Part shown: positions 9,582 to 18,733 of the stretch, one piece after another
Layout of the letters: every line of letters starts with the position of its first letter
Position numbering within the stretch: position 1 is the stretch's first letter
The notes under the pieces: model-generated
Told to the model about the DNA's origin: nothing
What the model saw: only the letters and a program-made list of their open reading frames with translations
Database searches by the model: none
Program-made: the position numbers and the translations under genes
NCBI RefSeq assembly: GCF_020535565.1
Contig: NZ_CP084758.1
Location: 1,081,501-1,145,500 of the forward strand
DNA length: 64,000 bases
From: Shinella sp. XGS7
Lineage (GTDB): Bacteria > Pseudomonadota > Gammaproteobacteria > Burkholderiales > Burkholderiaceae_C
Direction of reading: 5' to 3'

Positions 9582-11513
9582 TCAGAGCCGGGTGGTCAGC
9601 AGCTCGCCCACCCTCTGCTGCAGCCCCTCGGGGCTGACCTCGGCGGCGATCAGAGGCCTGCCGGCCGCCAGGCCCACGCGGCTGAAGAAGCCGCGGCGGA
9701 AGGGCCGCACCATGGCCCGGCCTTCCTCCACGCGCGAGAAGAAGGAACCCCAGAGGTTCTGCAGGGCCAGGGGCACGACGGGCAGCTCGGGCCGGTCCTC
9801 GATGATCTTCATCACGCCGCCGCGAAAGGGCTGAAGCTGGCCGTCGCGGGTGATGCCGCCCTCGGGGAAGATGCACAGCAGCTCGCCTTCGTCCAGCACC
9901 TCGCGGGCGCGGGCGAAGGCGGCTTCGTAGGTGGCGGGATCTTCCTTCTGCGGCGCGATGGGAATGGCCTTGGCCAAGCGGAACAACGCACCCAGCACCG
10001 GGATGCGGAAGATGCGGTGGTCCATGATGAAGCGTATGGGCCGCGGGCTGGCGGCCATCAGCAGCACCGCATCCACAAAGCTCACATGGTTGCAGACCAG
10101 CACGGCCGCGCCCTGGGCCGGGATGTGCTGCTCGCCGCTGAGGCGAAAGCGGTAGATGCAGCGCGAGGCGATGAAGGCCACGAAGCGCAGCAGGTACTCG
10201 GGCACCACCAGAAAGATGTAGGCCGCCACCACCGCATTGGCCAGGCCCAGCAGGCCGAAGAGCTCGGGGATGCTCAGGCCCGCGCCCAGCAGGGCCCCGG
10301 CCAGCAGCGAGCTGGCGATCATGAACAGGGCGTTCAGGATGTTGTTGGCCGCGATGATGCGCGCGCGGTGCGTGGGCTGAGCCCGCAGCTGGATCAGGGC
10401 GTACATGGGCACGCTGTAGAGGCCGGCGAAGAGCGCCAGCAGGGCCAGATCGGCCAGCACCCGCCAGTGCGCGGCCTGGGCCACAAAGGCGCTCAGGCTG
10501 AGGGCCTGGCTCGCCGGCGGCAGGGCGCGCGAGGCGAAGTAGAGGTCGATGGCGAACACGCTCATGCCCACCGCGCCCAGGGGCACCAGGCCGATCTCCA
10601 CATGGCGCTTGGACAGCAGCTCGCACAGCAGGGAGCCCACGCCTATGCCCACCGAGAACACCACCAGCAGCAGCGAAGCCACCTGCTCATTGCCCTGCAG
10701 AACCTGCTTGGCAAAGGCCGGGAAGTTGGCCAGGAAGACGGCGCCGAAGAACCACATCCAGGAGATGCCCAGCAGGGAGCGGAACACCGCCAGCTGGCCG
10801 TGGGCCAGCCGCAGATTGCGCCAGGTCTCGCTCACCGGGTTCCAGTTGATGCGCAGGCCGGGGTCGGTGGCGGGGCTGGCGGGAATGGCCTGGGCCGTGG
10901 CGCGGCCGGCCAGGGCCAGGAGCAGGCCGCCCAGGGCCACATGGCGGGCGCCCACCTCGGGCGTGGCGATCAGCAGGCCGCCGGCCACATTGCCCAGCAG
11001 GATGGCCACAAAGGTGCCCATCTCCACCATGCCGTTGCCGCCGGTGAGCTCGCGCTCGTTGAGCTGCTGGGGCAGGTAGGCGTACTTCACCGGCCCGAAC
11101 AGGGTGGAGTGCAGGCCCATCAGGAAGACGCAGGCCAGCAGGGCCGGCACCTGGGTGGTCCAGAAGCCCCAGGCCGCCAGGGCCATGATGGCGATCTCCA
11201 GGCTCTTGATCAGGCGCATCAGCCCGGCCTTGTCGTGCTTGTCCGCCAGCTGCCCGCTGGTGGCCGAGAAGAGCACGAAGGGCAGGATGAAGAGCGCGCC
11301 GATCACCAGGCCCGCCTGGGCCGGCTGCAGCCAGCTGAGCTGCAGCTGGTAGGTGAGCAGCACGGTGAGCGCGAACTTGAAGAGGTTGTCATTGGCCGCG
11401 CCCAGGAACTGGGTCCAGAAGAAGGGCGCGAAGCGGCGCTGGCCCAGCAGGGCGAACTGGCTGGGATGCGGGTCGGGCCGCGGGTCTTGCATGTCTCGAG
11501 AATCTTGGCTCAC
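9582..11513 (-). CDS. Fused MFS lysophospholipid-transporter-like and acylglycerophosphate acyltransferase protein
   Basis: About the first 430 residues form a 12-span MFS domain of the LplT type (FFWTQFLGAANDNLFKFALT, QLADKHDKAGLMR). About residues 440-643 form a PlsC acyltransferase with the NHVSFVD (HX4D) motif near 476, FPEGGITRDG near 548, and VPLALQNLWGS. In E. coli, LplT flips lysophospholipids and Aas reacylates them; here transporter and acyltransferase are one chain without the acyl-ACP synthetase part. The start is taken as GTG at 11513: GGGAG lies 5 bases upstream and the GTGA overlaps the stop of the preceding protease gene. An ATG at 11492 (MQDPRPDP) is the alternative. A role in membrane phospholipid remodelling is inferred. 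Confidence 0.9.
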   Translation of the reverse strand: MSQDSRDMQDPRPDPHPSQFALLGQRRFAPFFWTQFLGAANDNLFKFALTVLLTYQLQLSWLQPAQAGLVIGALFILPFVLFSATSGQLADKHDKAGLMRLIKSLEIAIMALAAWGFWTTQVPALLACVFLMGLHSTLFGPVKYAYLPQQLNERELTGGNGMVEMGTFVAILLGNVAGGLLIATPEVGARHVALGGLLLALAGRATAQAIPASPATDPGLRINWNPVSETWRNLRLAHGQLAVFRSLLGISWMWFFGAVFLANFPAFAKQVLQGNEQVASLLLVVFSVGIGVGSLLCELLSKRHVEIGLVPLGAVGMSVFAIDLYFASRALPPASQALSLSAFVAQAAHWRVLADLALLALFAGLYSVPMYALIQLRAQPTHRARIIAANNILNALFMIASSLLAGALLGAGLSIPELFGLLGLANAVVAAYIFLVVPEYLLRFVAFIASRCIYRFRLSGEQHIPAQGAAVLVCNHVSFVDAVLLMAASPRPIRFIMDHRIFRIPVLGALFRLAKAIPIAPQKEDPATYEAAFARAREVLDEGELLCIFPEGGITRDGQLQPFRGGVMKIIEDRPELPVVPLALQNLWGSFFSRVEEGRAMVRPFRRGFFSRVGLAAGRPLIAAEVSPEGLQQRVGELLTTRL

Positions 11514-12178
11514 CAGAACTCCCAGCGCCCGGTCCTGATCACCCACAGGCCCAGGGCGCCGTTGGTCACCGCGTGGGCGATCACGGCCGTCCAGAGCTTG
11601 CCGCTGCGCATATAGAGCCAGGCATAGGCCAGGCCGGCCACGATGGCGGCCAGCCACAGGGTGTGGGCCAGCATGAAGACGAAGGTGGAGATCACGATGG
11701 CACGCAGGCCCACCTGGCCGGGGGCTACGCGCTCGAACTGCGGGTGGGCGATCCAGCGCATCAGGAAGCTGCGCCAGAACAGCTCTTCCATCACCGGCAC
11801 CAGCAGGGCCGCGCCCACCCAGCGCAGGATCACCAGGGGCCAGATCAGGGCGCCGCTGGCATCCAGGGGCACGAAGCTGGCGGTGGGCGGGGCCAGCTGC
11901 ATCCAGGGCGCGTCGAGCTGGATCCAGAGCGCAAACACCCCCACGCCCACGCCCACGGCCAGGGCCAGCTCGCGCGGCTCGGGCCAGTTCTGGCGCACCA
12001 GCTCGCCGTAGTCGCGCCAGTACCAGGCCAGCGCGCCACCCACCAGCAGCACCGAGAGGCCGTAGATCCAGCGTGCGTCGAAGTTGGGCTGCTCCGGCAG
12101 GGCCCCGCGCAGGGCCAGCAGCAGCATGAAGAGCGCGAAGGGGACGATGCGGGCCAGGGCCTGGGGGTTGCGGATCAT
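11510..12178 (-). CDS. CPBP-family intramembrane protease, exosortase-associated type
   Basis: The 222-residue protein has about 6-7 membrane spans. The conserved residues of CPBP/CAAX proteases are present: EELFWRSFLMR (about residues 128-138, EExxxR motif), a His in FMLAHTLWL (about 168), and HAVTNGALG (about 199-207, HxxxN type). The layout resembles the CAAX-protease-related proteins found in bacteria with exosortase/PEP-CTERM systems, and a PEP-CTERM protein is present at 46.5-47.6 kb. The stop codon overlaps the GTG of the downstream MFS-acyltransferase gene by 4 bases. The SDR gene lies 48 bases upstream on the same strand. The substrate is unknown. Confidence 0.85.
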   Translation of the reverse strand: MIRNPQALARIVPFALFMLLLALRGALPEQPNFDARWIYGLSVLLVGGALAWYWRDYGELVRQNWPEPRELALAVGVGVGVFALWIQLDAPWMQLAPPTASFVPLDASGALIWPLVILRWVGAALLVPVMEELFWRSFLMRWIAHPQFERVAPGQVGLRAIVISTFVFMLAHTLWLAAIVAGLAYAWLYMRSGKLWTAVIAHAVTNGALGLWVIRTGRWEFW

Positions 12179-12226
12179 GGGCAGATCGGGGTCATGTCTT
12201 GCTTCGGCGGAAGCGGTGCTGACAGC

Positions 12227-12988
12227 TTAGCGCCCGCCTGCGACATCCAATGTGGCAGCCACGGTGTAGCTGGCCGCGTCGGAGAGCAGCCAGGCAATCG
12301 CCTCGGCAATCTCCTCGGCCCGGCCCAGGCGCTGGATGGGAATGCCGGCCGTGGCGGCGGGCAGCAGATCCGTGGTGCCGCTGTCAGCATGGATTTCGGT
12401 GTCGATGATGCCGGGGCGCACGAGATTGACGCGCACGCCCTCCGCCGCCACCTCACGGGCAAGACCGATGGTGAAGCTCTCGATGGCGCCCTTGCTGGCG
12501 GCATAGTCGACATATTGCCCGGCCGCGCCGAGCAGCGCGGCGACCGACGACAGGTTGACGATGGCCCCGCCCTGCCCGCCATGGCGCGTCGACATGCGGC
12601 GCACGGCCTCGCGGCAGCACAGCAGGGTGCCGAAGACGTTCACCGCAAAGAGACGCTGCCAGCGCGCCATCTCCATCTGCTCCAGGCGCAGGGCCGGCAC
12701 CACGATGCCGGCGTTGTTCACCAGGCCCTTCAGGCGGCCCAGCTCGGCATCGATGCGGGCAAACATCGCCAGCACCTGGGCCTCGTCCGCCACATCGGCC
12801 TGCAGGGCCAGAAAGCGCTGGCCCGGGTAGGCGGCCTGCAGCTCGGCCGCCACGGCCTGGGCGCTGGCGGCATCGCGGGCGTAGTTGAGGGCCAGGTCAT
12901 GCCCGCGCGCGGCGAGCAGGCGGGCGGTGGCGGCGCCGATGCCGCGGCTGGCACCGGTGATCAGGGTGAGCGGGCGGGCGTCTTGCAT
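12227..12988 (-). CDS. Short-chain dehydrogenase/reductase
   Basis: The 253-residue product from the ATG at 12988 (MQDARPLTLITGASRGIGAA) is a classical SDR. It has the cofactor motif TGASRGIG at about 11-18, NNAG near 90, the catalytic Ser in LSSVAAL, YAASKGA near 157 (the YxxxK pair), and the PG motif VRPGIIDTEIH. LNYARD after the second strand suggests NADP preference. The frame stays open far upstream, but that extension is Gln/Ala-rich shadow sequence. The gene is divergent from a diguanylate cyclase gene with a 66-base spacer. The substrate cannot be predicted; 3-oxoacyl or sugar-type reductases are the closest relatives. Confidence 0.9.
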   Translation of the reverse strand: MQDARPLTLITGASRGIGAATARLLAARGHDLALNYARDAASAQAVAAELQAAYPGQRFLALQADVADEAQVLAMFARIDAELGRLKGLVNNAGIVVPALRLEQMEMARWQRLFAVNVFGTLLCCREAVRRMSTRHGGQGGAIVNLSSVAALLGAAGQYVDYAASKGAIESFTIGLAREVAAEGVRVNLVRPGIIDTEIHADSGTTDLLPAATAGIPIQRLGRAEEIAEAIAWLLSDAASYTVAATLDVAGGR

Positions 12989-13054
12989 CTCGGCTTGTCG
13001 GGATATCGGGGTTTGGCGATGATAGGTTGACACTAGCCGGTCTCCCCCGGAGTC

Positions 13055-14212
13055 ATGCCCACCGTCGACGCCACCACCCTGCTGCTGGTCAACGCGCTCT
13101 TCAGTGCGGTGGCGGGCCTGGTGTGGGCGGCCCTGGCCCTGGTGTTTCGCATCGCACCCCTGGCCAGTGGCCTGCTGGCCGCCGCCCACCTGCTCACTGT
13201 GCCAGCCCTGCTGGGCAGCTGGTGCCTGGAACCGCTGCGGCCGCAGATGCTGTCGCAAGGCCTGACCCGGGTGGCGGGCGTGCTGGTGCTGGCGCTCACC
13301 GCCCTGGCCCTGCGCCGCCTGCTGCGTCTGCGCTGGCGCCGCTGGGATCTGCTGGCCCTGGCCGCCGCCGGACTCTTGCTGAGCGCCTGGGGCGGTGGGG
13401 ATTCCGGCCCCAGCCAGGGCCGCAGCCTGGCCTCGCTGAGCATGGCGGCCCTGGCCGCCCTGGCCCTGCATGATCTGCGCGTGGGTCGTGGCGGCCTGCC
13501 GCCTGGCCTGGCCTGGATCCTGGGCCTGCCGCTGGGGGGCTTGCTGCTGGCCAATCTGCTGCGCGCGGCGGGCTGGTCGGCCACCAGCTGCGCCACCAGC
13601 ACGCCGCTGGCCTGGGCCTGGCTGGTGCTGGGGCTCAGCCTGACGCTGGGGCTGCTGGTGCTGGTGCTGCACCGCCTGGTGGTGCGGGTGGAGCAGCTCA
13701 CGCTCAGCGACCCGCTCACCGGCGTGCTGAACCGCCGCGGCCTGGCCGTCCAGCAGGCGCGGCTGCAGGCTCAGGCGGAACGCGGCCGGCCCTATGCCCT
13801 GCTGCTGATCGACCTGGATCACTTCAAGCGCATCAACGACCAGCTGGGCCATGCGGCCGGCGACGCGGCCCTGCAGCATGTGGTGCAGCAGCTGCGCGCC
13901 GGCCTGCGCGGCCTGGACCAGCTGGCGCGCCTGGGGGGTGAGGAGTTCTGTGTGCTGCTGCCCGAGACCCGGCTGGTCGAGGCCGCCGCGGTGGCCGAGC
14001 GCCTGCGCACCGGGCTCAAGACCCGACCCTTTGTCTGGCTGGGCCAGGAGCTGCTGCTGAGCGCCAGTTTCGGCGTGGCGGCTTCCGAGGTCTCGGGGCC
14101 GGTGGCCGAGTCCCTGCTGGCCCAGGCCGATGCCGCCCTCTACCGGGCCAAGGACCAGGGCCGTGATCGCATCAGCCTGGCCGGTGCGCCGCTCCCGGAG
14201 GCGGGCGCATGA
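13055..14212 (+). CDS. Membrane diguanylate cyclase (first of a tandem pair)
   Basis: The 385-residue protein has about six membrane spans in residues 1-210 and a C-terminal GGDEF domain that makes cyclic-di-GMP from two GTP. Visible motifs are SDPLTGVLNRRGL, LLIDLDHFKRINDQLGHAAGD and the signature GGEEF near residue 294. The inhibitory-site RGLD sits five residues before it (RxxD). The enzyme therefore looks active and product-inhibited. No known extracytoplasmic sensor domain is visible; the membrane part is the likely input. Its stop overlaps the ATG of the next cyclase gene (ATGA), so the pair is translationally coupled. Confidence 0.94.
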   Translation: MPTVDATTLLLVNALFSAVAGLVWAALALVFRIAPLASGLLAAAHLLTVPALLGSWCLEPLRPQMLSQGLTRVAGVLVLALTALALRRLLRLRWRRWDLLALAAAGLLLSAWGGGDSGPSQGRSLASLSMAALAALALHDLRVGRGGLPPGLAWILGLPLGGLLLANLLRAAGWSATSCATSTPLAWAWLVLGLSLTLGLLVLVLHRLVVRVEQLTLSDPLTGVLNRRGLAVQQARLQAQAERGRPYALLLIDLDHFKRINDQLGHAAGDAALQHVVQQLRAGLRGLDQLARLGGEEFCVLLPETRLVEAAAVAERLRTGLKTRPFVWLGQELLLSASFGVAASEVSGPVAESLLAQADAALYRAKDQGRDRISLAGAPLPEAGA

Positions 14213-15366
14213 GGGCGGTGCTGGCGCTGGCCCATCTGCCCACCCTGATGCTGGCGGTGGTGATGATGTTCCTGGCGGCCGCCCTGGTCTGGGCGGTGCT
14301 GGGCCGCCATCTGCGCCTCTTGCCCAGCGCCAGCGCCCTGCTGGCCCTGGCCAATCTGCTGCTGGGCCTGGCCCTGGTGAGCGAGGCCCTGCGCGGCCTG
14401 ATGCCGAATTGGCTCAGCGATATCGGCTCCGATCTGCTGGGCGTGGCCGGCTTCGCGGTGCTGCGCGCGGCCGTGCCGGTGGTGGCCGAGCGCCCGCCCG
14501 CCTGGCGCCTGGGTCTGCTGGTCTGGCTGCTGGTGGCCCTGGTCTGGCCCCTGCTGCCCGAGGTGCGCCAGGTGGCCCTGTCCTTCGGCGCCATCAGCCT
14601 GCTGATGATGGTGGCCTGTGCCCAGGCCTGGGGCCTGCTGCGCGGCGAGCTGCGCCCCCTGCCGGCCCTGGGTCAGCTTTTTCCCCTGCTGCTGGTGACG
14701 CTGGCGGTGGTGGCGCGTTTTCTCCATGCGCTGGCCTGGCCGGGGCTGACCGCGCCGCTGGGCGAGGACAGCAGCTTCAACACCCTCTGGCTCTGGCTGG
14801 CCCTGCTGCTGTGCCTGCTGATGAATGCGGCCATGGCCTTTCTGATCGTGCTGCGCCTGGTGCTGCGCATCCAGCGCCTGACCCTGCATGATCCACTCAC
14901 CGATGCACTGAACCGCCGCGCCTTTGCCCAGGCCCTGGAGCGCGCCCAGGCCGGTCTGCGCCGCGGTCGGCCCTATGCCCTGCTGCTGCTGGATCTGGAC
15001 CATTTCAAGCCGCTCAACGACAGCCTGGGCCATGCGGCGGGCGACGCCGCGCTGTGCGCGGTGGCGGCCTCCTTGCGAGGGGCCTTGCGCAGCACCGACA
15101 GCCTGGGCCGCCTGGGCGGGGAGGAGTTCTGCGTGCTGCTCAGCCCGGTGGAGCCGGGCTCGGCGCGCCAGGTGGCGCAGCGCCTGTGCGAGCGCCTGCA
15201 GGCCCTGGATTTTCGCTGGGAGGGCCGGCCCTGGCCCTTGAGCGCCAGCATCGGCCTGGCCCTGGCGCGGCCGGACGAGCGCGAAGCCCAGGCGGTGCTG
15301 CTGCGTGCCGACGCGGCCATGTATGCGGCCAAGCAGGCCGGGCGCAATCAGGTGCGCGAGGGCTGA
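14209..15366 (+). CDS. Membrane diguanylate cyclase (second of a tandem pair)
   Basis: Also 385 residues and built like the preceding protein: about six spans in the first 220 residues, then a GGDEF domain with HDPLTDALNRRAFA, LLLDLDHFKPLNDSLGHAAGD, the I-site RSTD and the signature GGEEF near residue 303. The two neighbours match through the catalytic half but differ in the membrane half, which fits a local duplication followed by divergence of the input domain. The start codon overlaps the upstream stop by four bases. Its TGA directly abuts the stop codon of the TPR-GGDEF gene on the other strand with no spacer. Confidence 0.94.
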   Translation: MRAVLALAHLPTLMLAVVMMFLAAALVWAVLGRHLRLLPSASALLALANLLLGLALVSEALRGLMPNWLSDIGSDLLGVAGFAVLRAAVPVVAERPPAWRLGLLVWLLVALVWPLLPEVRQVALSFGAISLLMMVACAQAWGLLRGELRPLPALGQLFPLLLVTLAVVARFLHALAWPGLTAPLGEDSSFNTLWLWLALLLCLLMNAAMAFLIVLRLVLRIQRLTLHDPLTDALNRRAFAQALERAQAGLRRGRPYALLLLDLDHFKPLNDSLGHAAGDAALCAVAASLRGALRSTDSLGRLGGEEFCVLLSPVEPGSARQVAQRLCERLQALDFRWEGRPWPLSASIGLALARPDEREAQAVLLRADAAMYAAKQAGRNQVREG

Positions 15367-16989
15367 TCAGGCCAGGGCCACCCGGTTGCGGCCCAGGTGT
15401 TTGGCGCGGTACATGGCGCTGTCAGCGCGGCCGATCAGCAGGTCGGTGGCATAGGGCGGGGTGCTGGCCAGACCGATGGAGAGCGTGACCGCCAGGCCCG
15501 GGGCGATGCTGTCCCAGGAGAAGGATTCGACCCGCTGGCGCAGGCGCTCGCAGACCTCGAAGGCGCGGTCTGGCACCGTGTCCGGGAAGAGCACGAGGAA
15601 TTCCTCGCCGCCGTAGCGCAGCAGCAGATCGCTGCCACGGGTGTTGTCGCGCAGCATCTGGGCCAGCTGCTGCAGCACCTGGTCGCCCACGGCGTGGCCA
15701 TGCTGGTCGTTGACGAGCTTGAAGCGGTCGGCGTCGATCAGGGCCAGGGTGAGCGTCTGGCCCGTCGCCTCCGCGGCGCGCAGCAGGGCGGGCATGCGCG
15801 ACTCCATGCAGCGGCGGTTGCCCAGGCCGGTGAGCGGGTCCTGCTCCAGATGGGCTTCCAGGGCCGCGGCGCGGGCCTCCTGGTGGTCGGCGCGCTGGCG
15901 CGCCTGCTCGGCCTCCAGTCGGGTGACGAAGAAGCGCGACTGCGCCATCAGCTGGGCGATGGCGCGGCGCCGTTCGATGTGCTGGTAGGCCTCGAACTGG
16001 CGCAGCGCCTCCTCGTGCTGGCCCAGCTGCTTGGCCGCGCGGTAGAGGGCGTGGTGGGCGCGCAGCGCGGTGGCGGCCGGGGCACGGTCGCCGGCCTCCT
16101 GCAGCAGCAGGCGCAGGTCGTCATAGGCTTCCTGGGCCTGCTGGCGCAGCAGACGCAGCTCGGCCAGGGAGCAGCGCAGGCGCCAGCCCTGGGCCTCGTA
16201 GCCGCGCACGCGGGCCTGGTCCAGGGTCTGTTCCAGCAGGGCCTCGGCCTCTTCCAGATGGCCGCTGTGCAGCAGGGCCTCGCCCAGATTGCCCTCGGTC
16301 ATGACCCGGGCGAAGGGATCGCCATGGGCCTCGGCATGGGGGCGCACCTCGCGGGCATAGCGCAGGGCGCGCTCCAGGGCGTCGGCGCAGGCGGCGTCAT
16401 TGCCGCTGTCGCGCAGCAGGTAGAAGGCGCCCAGGGCCACGCCGCAGAGATTGTTGAGCGTGACCACGCGTTCGTAGGGTGAGGGCTGCTCGCGCACCAG
16501 GGCGGCGGCCTCCATCATCAGACGCTCGGCCTGCCAGGGGTCGCCCATGCGCTCGAAGGTGGCGCCCAGAGCGTTGAGCGACATGGCGATCAGGCTCTGG
16601 TCGCCCAGCTCCTGGGACACGGCGCAACCCTCGTTGGCGCAGCGCATGGCGGTGTCGAAGTCGCCGGTCTCGAAGCCGGCCAGGGTCAGCCAGCGCAGCA
16701 GCTCGCCCAGCTCGGGGCTGGGGCCCTGGGCGCGCAGCAGGGGCAGCAAGGCGTCGCCCGCGCGGATCAGGGCGGGCAGGGCGCCGCGGCGGTAGAGAAA
16801 GAAGGCGCGCAGGCGGCCGGCCTCGATCTGCTCGGCCAGCAGACGCTGCTGCAGGGCCAGCTCCCAGGCGCGCTGGGCCTGGGCCAGACCTTCGTCCAGC
16901 AGGGACTGGCTCTGGGCCTGGCGGGCCGCCGCAAGGCAGCGTGTCAGCTCGTCGGCTTGGTGGACCTCGCCGCTGAGGGCTTCGGACAT
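15367..16989 (-). CDS. TPR-repeat diguanylate cyclase, soluble
   Basis: The 540-residue protein has no signal peptide or membrane span. Residues of about 10-350 are helical TPR-like repeats (for example MTEGNLGEALLHSGHLEEAE), probably a protein- or ligand-sensing scaffold. A short coiled coil (about 340-370) leads to a GGDEF domain with QDPLTGLGNRRCME, LIDADRFKLVNDQHGHAVGD, the I-site RGSD and GGEEF near residue 458. All residues needed for cyclic-di-GMP synthesis seem present. The gene is convergent with the tandem cyclase pair, their stop codons being adjacent. The layout resembles other cytoplasmic TPR-GGDEF proteins of betaproteobacteria. Confidence 0.93.
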   Translation of the reverse strand: MSEALSGEVHQADELTRCLAAARQAQSQSLLDEGLAQAQRAWELALQQRLLAEQIEAGRLRAFFLYRRGALPALIRAGDALLPLLRAQGPSPELGELLRWLTLAGFETGDFDTAMRCANEGCAVSQELGDQSLIAMSLNALGATFERMGDPWQAERLMMEAAALVREQPSPYERVVTLNNLCGVALGAFYLLRDSGNDAACADALERALRYAREVRPHAEAHGDPFARVMTEGNLGEALLHSGHLEEAEALLEQTLDQARVRGYEAQGWRLRCSLAELRLLRQQAQEAYDDLRLLLQEAGDRAPAATALRAHHALYRAAKQLGQHEEALRQFEAYQHIERRRAIAQLMAQSRFFVTRLEAEQARQRADHQEARAAALEAHLEQDPLTGLGNRRCMESRMPALLRAAEATGQTLTLALIDADRFKLVNDQHGHAVGDQVLQQLAQMLRDNTRGSDLLLRYGGEEFLVLFPDTVPDRAFEVCERLRQRVESFSWDSIAPGLAVTLSIGLASTPPYATDLLIGRADSAMYRAKHLGRNRVALA

Positions 16990-17105
16990 GGAGGCTTGTT
17001 ACATCGGGTCACTAAAGGCGTGAGCGTAGCCTAAGCCGTCCGGCAGGGGCGGGGTCTGTGCGCTTCACGCAACTTGTGCGCCCATCGCCCGCCCGAGAGC
17101 CGCTG

Positions 17106-18632
17106 TCAGCGGCTTGTCGGCATCACGAACTCGGCGCCCTTACCGATGCTGGCGGGCCAGCGCTGCATCACGCTCTTCTGCTTGGTGTAGAAGCGCACGC
17201 CTTCCTCGCCATAGGCGTGCATATCGCCGAACAAGCTCTTCTTCCAGCCCCCGAAGCCATGCCAGGCCATGGGCACGGGGATGGGCACATTGATGCCCAC
17301 CATGCCCACCTGGATGCGGCGGGCGAACTCGCGCGCCACATTGCCGTCGCTGGTGAAGCAGGCCACGCCGTTGCCGAACTCGTGGGCATTGACCAGGTTC
17401 ACCGCCTCGGCGAAGTCCTGCACGCGCACGCAGGCCAGCACCGGGCCGAAGATTTCTTCCTTGTAGATGCGCATGGCGGGCGTCACGTGGTCGAACAGGG
17501 TGCCGCCGGTGAAGAAGCCGCTCTCATGGCCAGCCACCTGATGGCCGCGCCCGTCCACCAGCAGGGCCGCACCTTCCTCCACGCCCAGCTTGATATAGCC
17601 CTCGATGCGGTCGCGCGCCTCGCGGGTGACGATGGGGCCCATCTCGGCCTCCAGCTCCATGCCGTTCATGATCTTCAGCGTGCGGGCGCGTTCGGCCAGC
17701 TTCGGGATGATCTTGTCGGCCACATCGCCCACCAGCACCGCCACCGAGATCGCCATGCAGCGCTCGCCGGCCGAACCGTAGCCGGCGCCCATCAGGGCGT
17801 TGCAGGCCTGGTCCAGGTCGGCATCGGGCATGATGATCATGTGGTTCTTCGCGCCGCCGAAGCACTGGGCGCGCTTGCCGTTGGCGGCAGCGGTGCCATA
17901 GACGTAGCGGGCGATCGGCGTGGAGCCGACGAAGGACACGGCAGCGATATCCGGATGCGCCAGAATGCCGTCGACCGCACCCTTGTCGCCGTTGACGACA
18001 TTGAGGATGCCTGCCGGCAGGCCGGCTTCGATCATCAGTTCGGCAAGGCGGATCGGCAGCGACGGGTCGCGCTCGGAGGGCTTCAGGATGAAGGCGTTGC
18101 CGCAGGCGATGGCCGGGGCGAACATCCACATCGGGATCATGCCCGGGAAGTTGAACGGCGTGATGCCCGCCACCACGCCCAGGGGCTGGCGCAGGGTCCA
18201 GTTGTCGATGCCGGTGGCGACCTGATCGGTGTAATCGCCCTTGAGCAGCTGGGGCACGCCGCAGGCGAACTCCACGATGTCGATGCCGCGGGCCACCTCG
18301 CCCAGCGCGTCGGTGAAGACCTTGCCATGCTCGGCGGTGATCATGGCGGCGAGCTGGTCCTTGTGCTGGTTCAGCAGCTCCAGGAACTTGAACATCACGC
18401 GGGCGCGGCGCAGCGGCGGCGCGTCGGCCCAAGGACCGAAGGCGGCCTGGGCGGCGGCCACGGCACGCTCCACATCGGCCACGCTGCCCAGCTGCAGCTG
18501 GCGCGCCACCTGGCCGGTGGCGGGGTTGTAGACCGCCTGGTTGCGGCCGGCCGTGGCCTCGGCCGGCGCACCGGCGATGAAGTGGGTGATGTCGCGCGAA
18601 TCGGTGTAGGCGGGCACGGGGGCGAGGGCCAT
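17106..18632 (-). CDS. mmsA: CoA-acylating methylmalonate-semialdehyde dehydrogenase
   Basis: The 508-residue product converts methylmalonate semialdehyde to propionyl-CoA in valine breakdown, and malonate semialdehyde to acetyl-CoA. Family hallmarks are [20 protein letters not shown] (about 158-177), [20 protein letters not shown] (NAD site), [20 protein letters not shown], and the catalytic Cys in [14 protein letters not shown] near 291. There is also [13 protein letters not shown]. The C-terminal [20 protein letters not shown] is also typical. It is transcribed away from a LysR gene across a 99-base spacer that holds a clear inverted repeat. No other valine or propionate genes are adjacent. 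Confidence 0.95.
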   Translation of the reverse strand: MALAPVPAYTDSRDITHFIAGAPAEATAGRNQAVYNPATGQVARQLQLGSVADVERAVAAAQAAFGPWADAPPLRRARVMFKFLELLNQHKDQLAAMITAEHGKVFTDALGEVARGIDIVEFACGVPQLLKGDYTDQVATGIDNWTLRQPLGVVAGITPFNFPGMIPMWMFAPAIACGNAFILKPSERDPSLPIRLAELMIEAGLPAGILNVVNGDKGAVDGILAHPDIAAVSFVGSTPIARYVYGTAAANGKRAQCFGGAKNHMIIMPDADLDQACNALMGAGYGSAGERCMAISVAVLVGDVADKIIPKLAERARTLKIMNGMELEAEMGPIVTREARDRIEGYIKLGVEEGAALLVDGRGHQVAGHESGFFTGGTLFDHVTPAMRIYKEEIFGPVLACVRVQDFAEAVNLVNAHEFGNGVACFTSDGNVAREFARRIQVGMVGINVPIPVPMAWHGFGGWKKSLFGDMHAYGEEGVRFYTKQKSVMQRWPASIGKGAEFVMPTSR

Positions 18633-18686
18633 GGCGGTCTCCTGATGAGGACGGGTTGCGGCGCAGTCTAGGCCGCGCCCCGGCGC

Positions 18687-18733
18687 CTGCCAATCGGCTG
18701 GCAGTGATTTGATTGTTCAATAATCCGAACAAT
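18687..18733. promoter_or_regulatory. Inverted repeats between mmsA and its divergent LysR gene
   Basis: A perfect repeat ATTGTTC-N8-GAACAAT spans 18712-18733 and overlaps the LysR start codon. A second perfect repeat CTGCCA-N6-TGGCAG lies at 18687-18704. Position and symmetry suggest LysR-type operators serving both autoregulation and mmsA control (inference). Confidence 0.55.

Noticed and set aside
8892-11615. 907-codon plus-strand frame
   Set aside because: It is antisense to the nitroreductase and the MFS-acyltransferase genes, both of which carry full family motifs.
13027-13032. TTGACA as a -35 box for the first tandem cyclase gene
   Set aside because: Only 22 bases separate it from the ATG, and no -10 element lies at the correct distance.
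12989-13879. N-terminal extension of the SDR gene
   Set aside because: The extension is Gln/Arg-rich, runs antisense to a clear diguanylate cyclase and precedes a normal SDR start with the TGASRGIG motif in the usual place.
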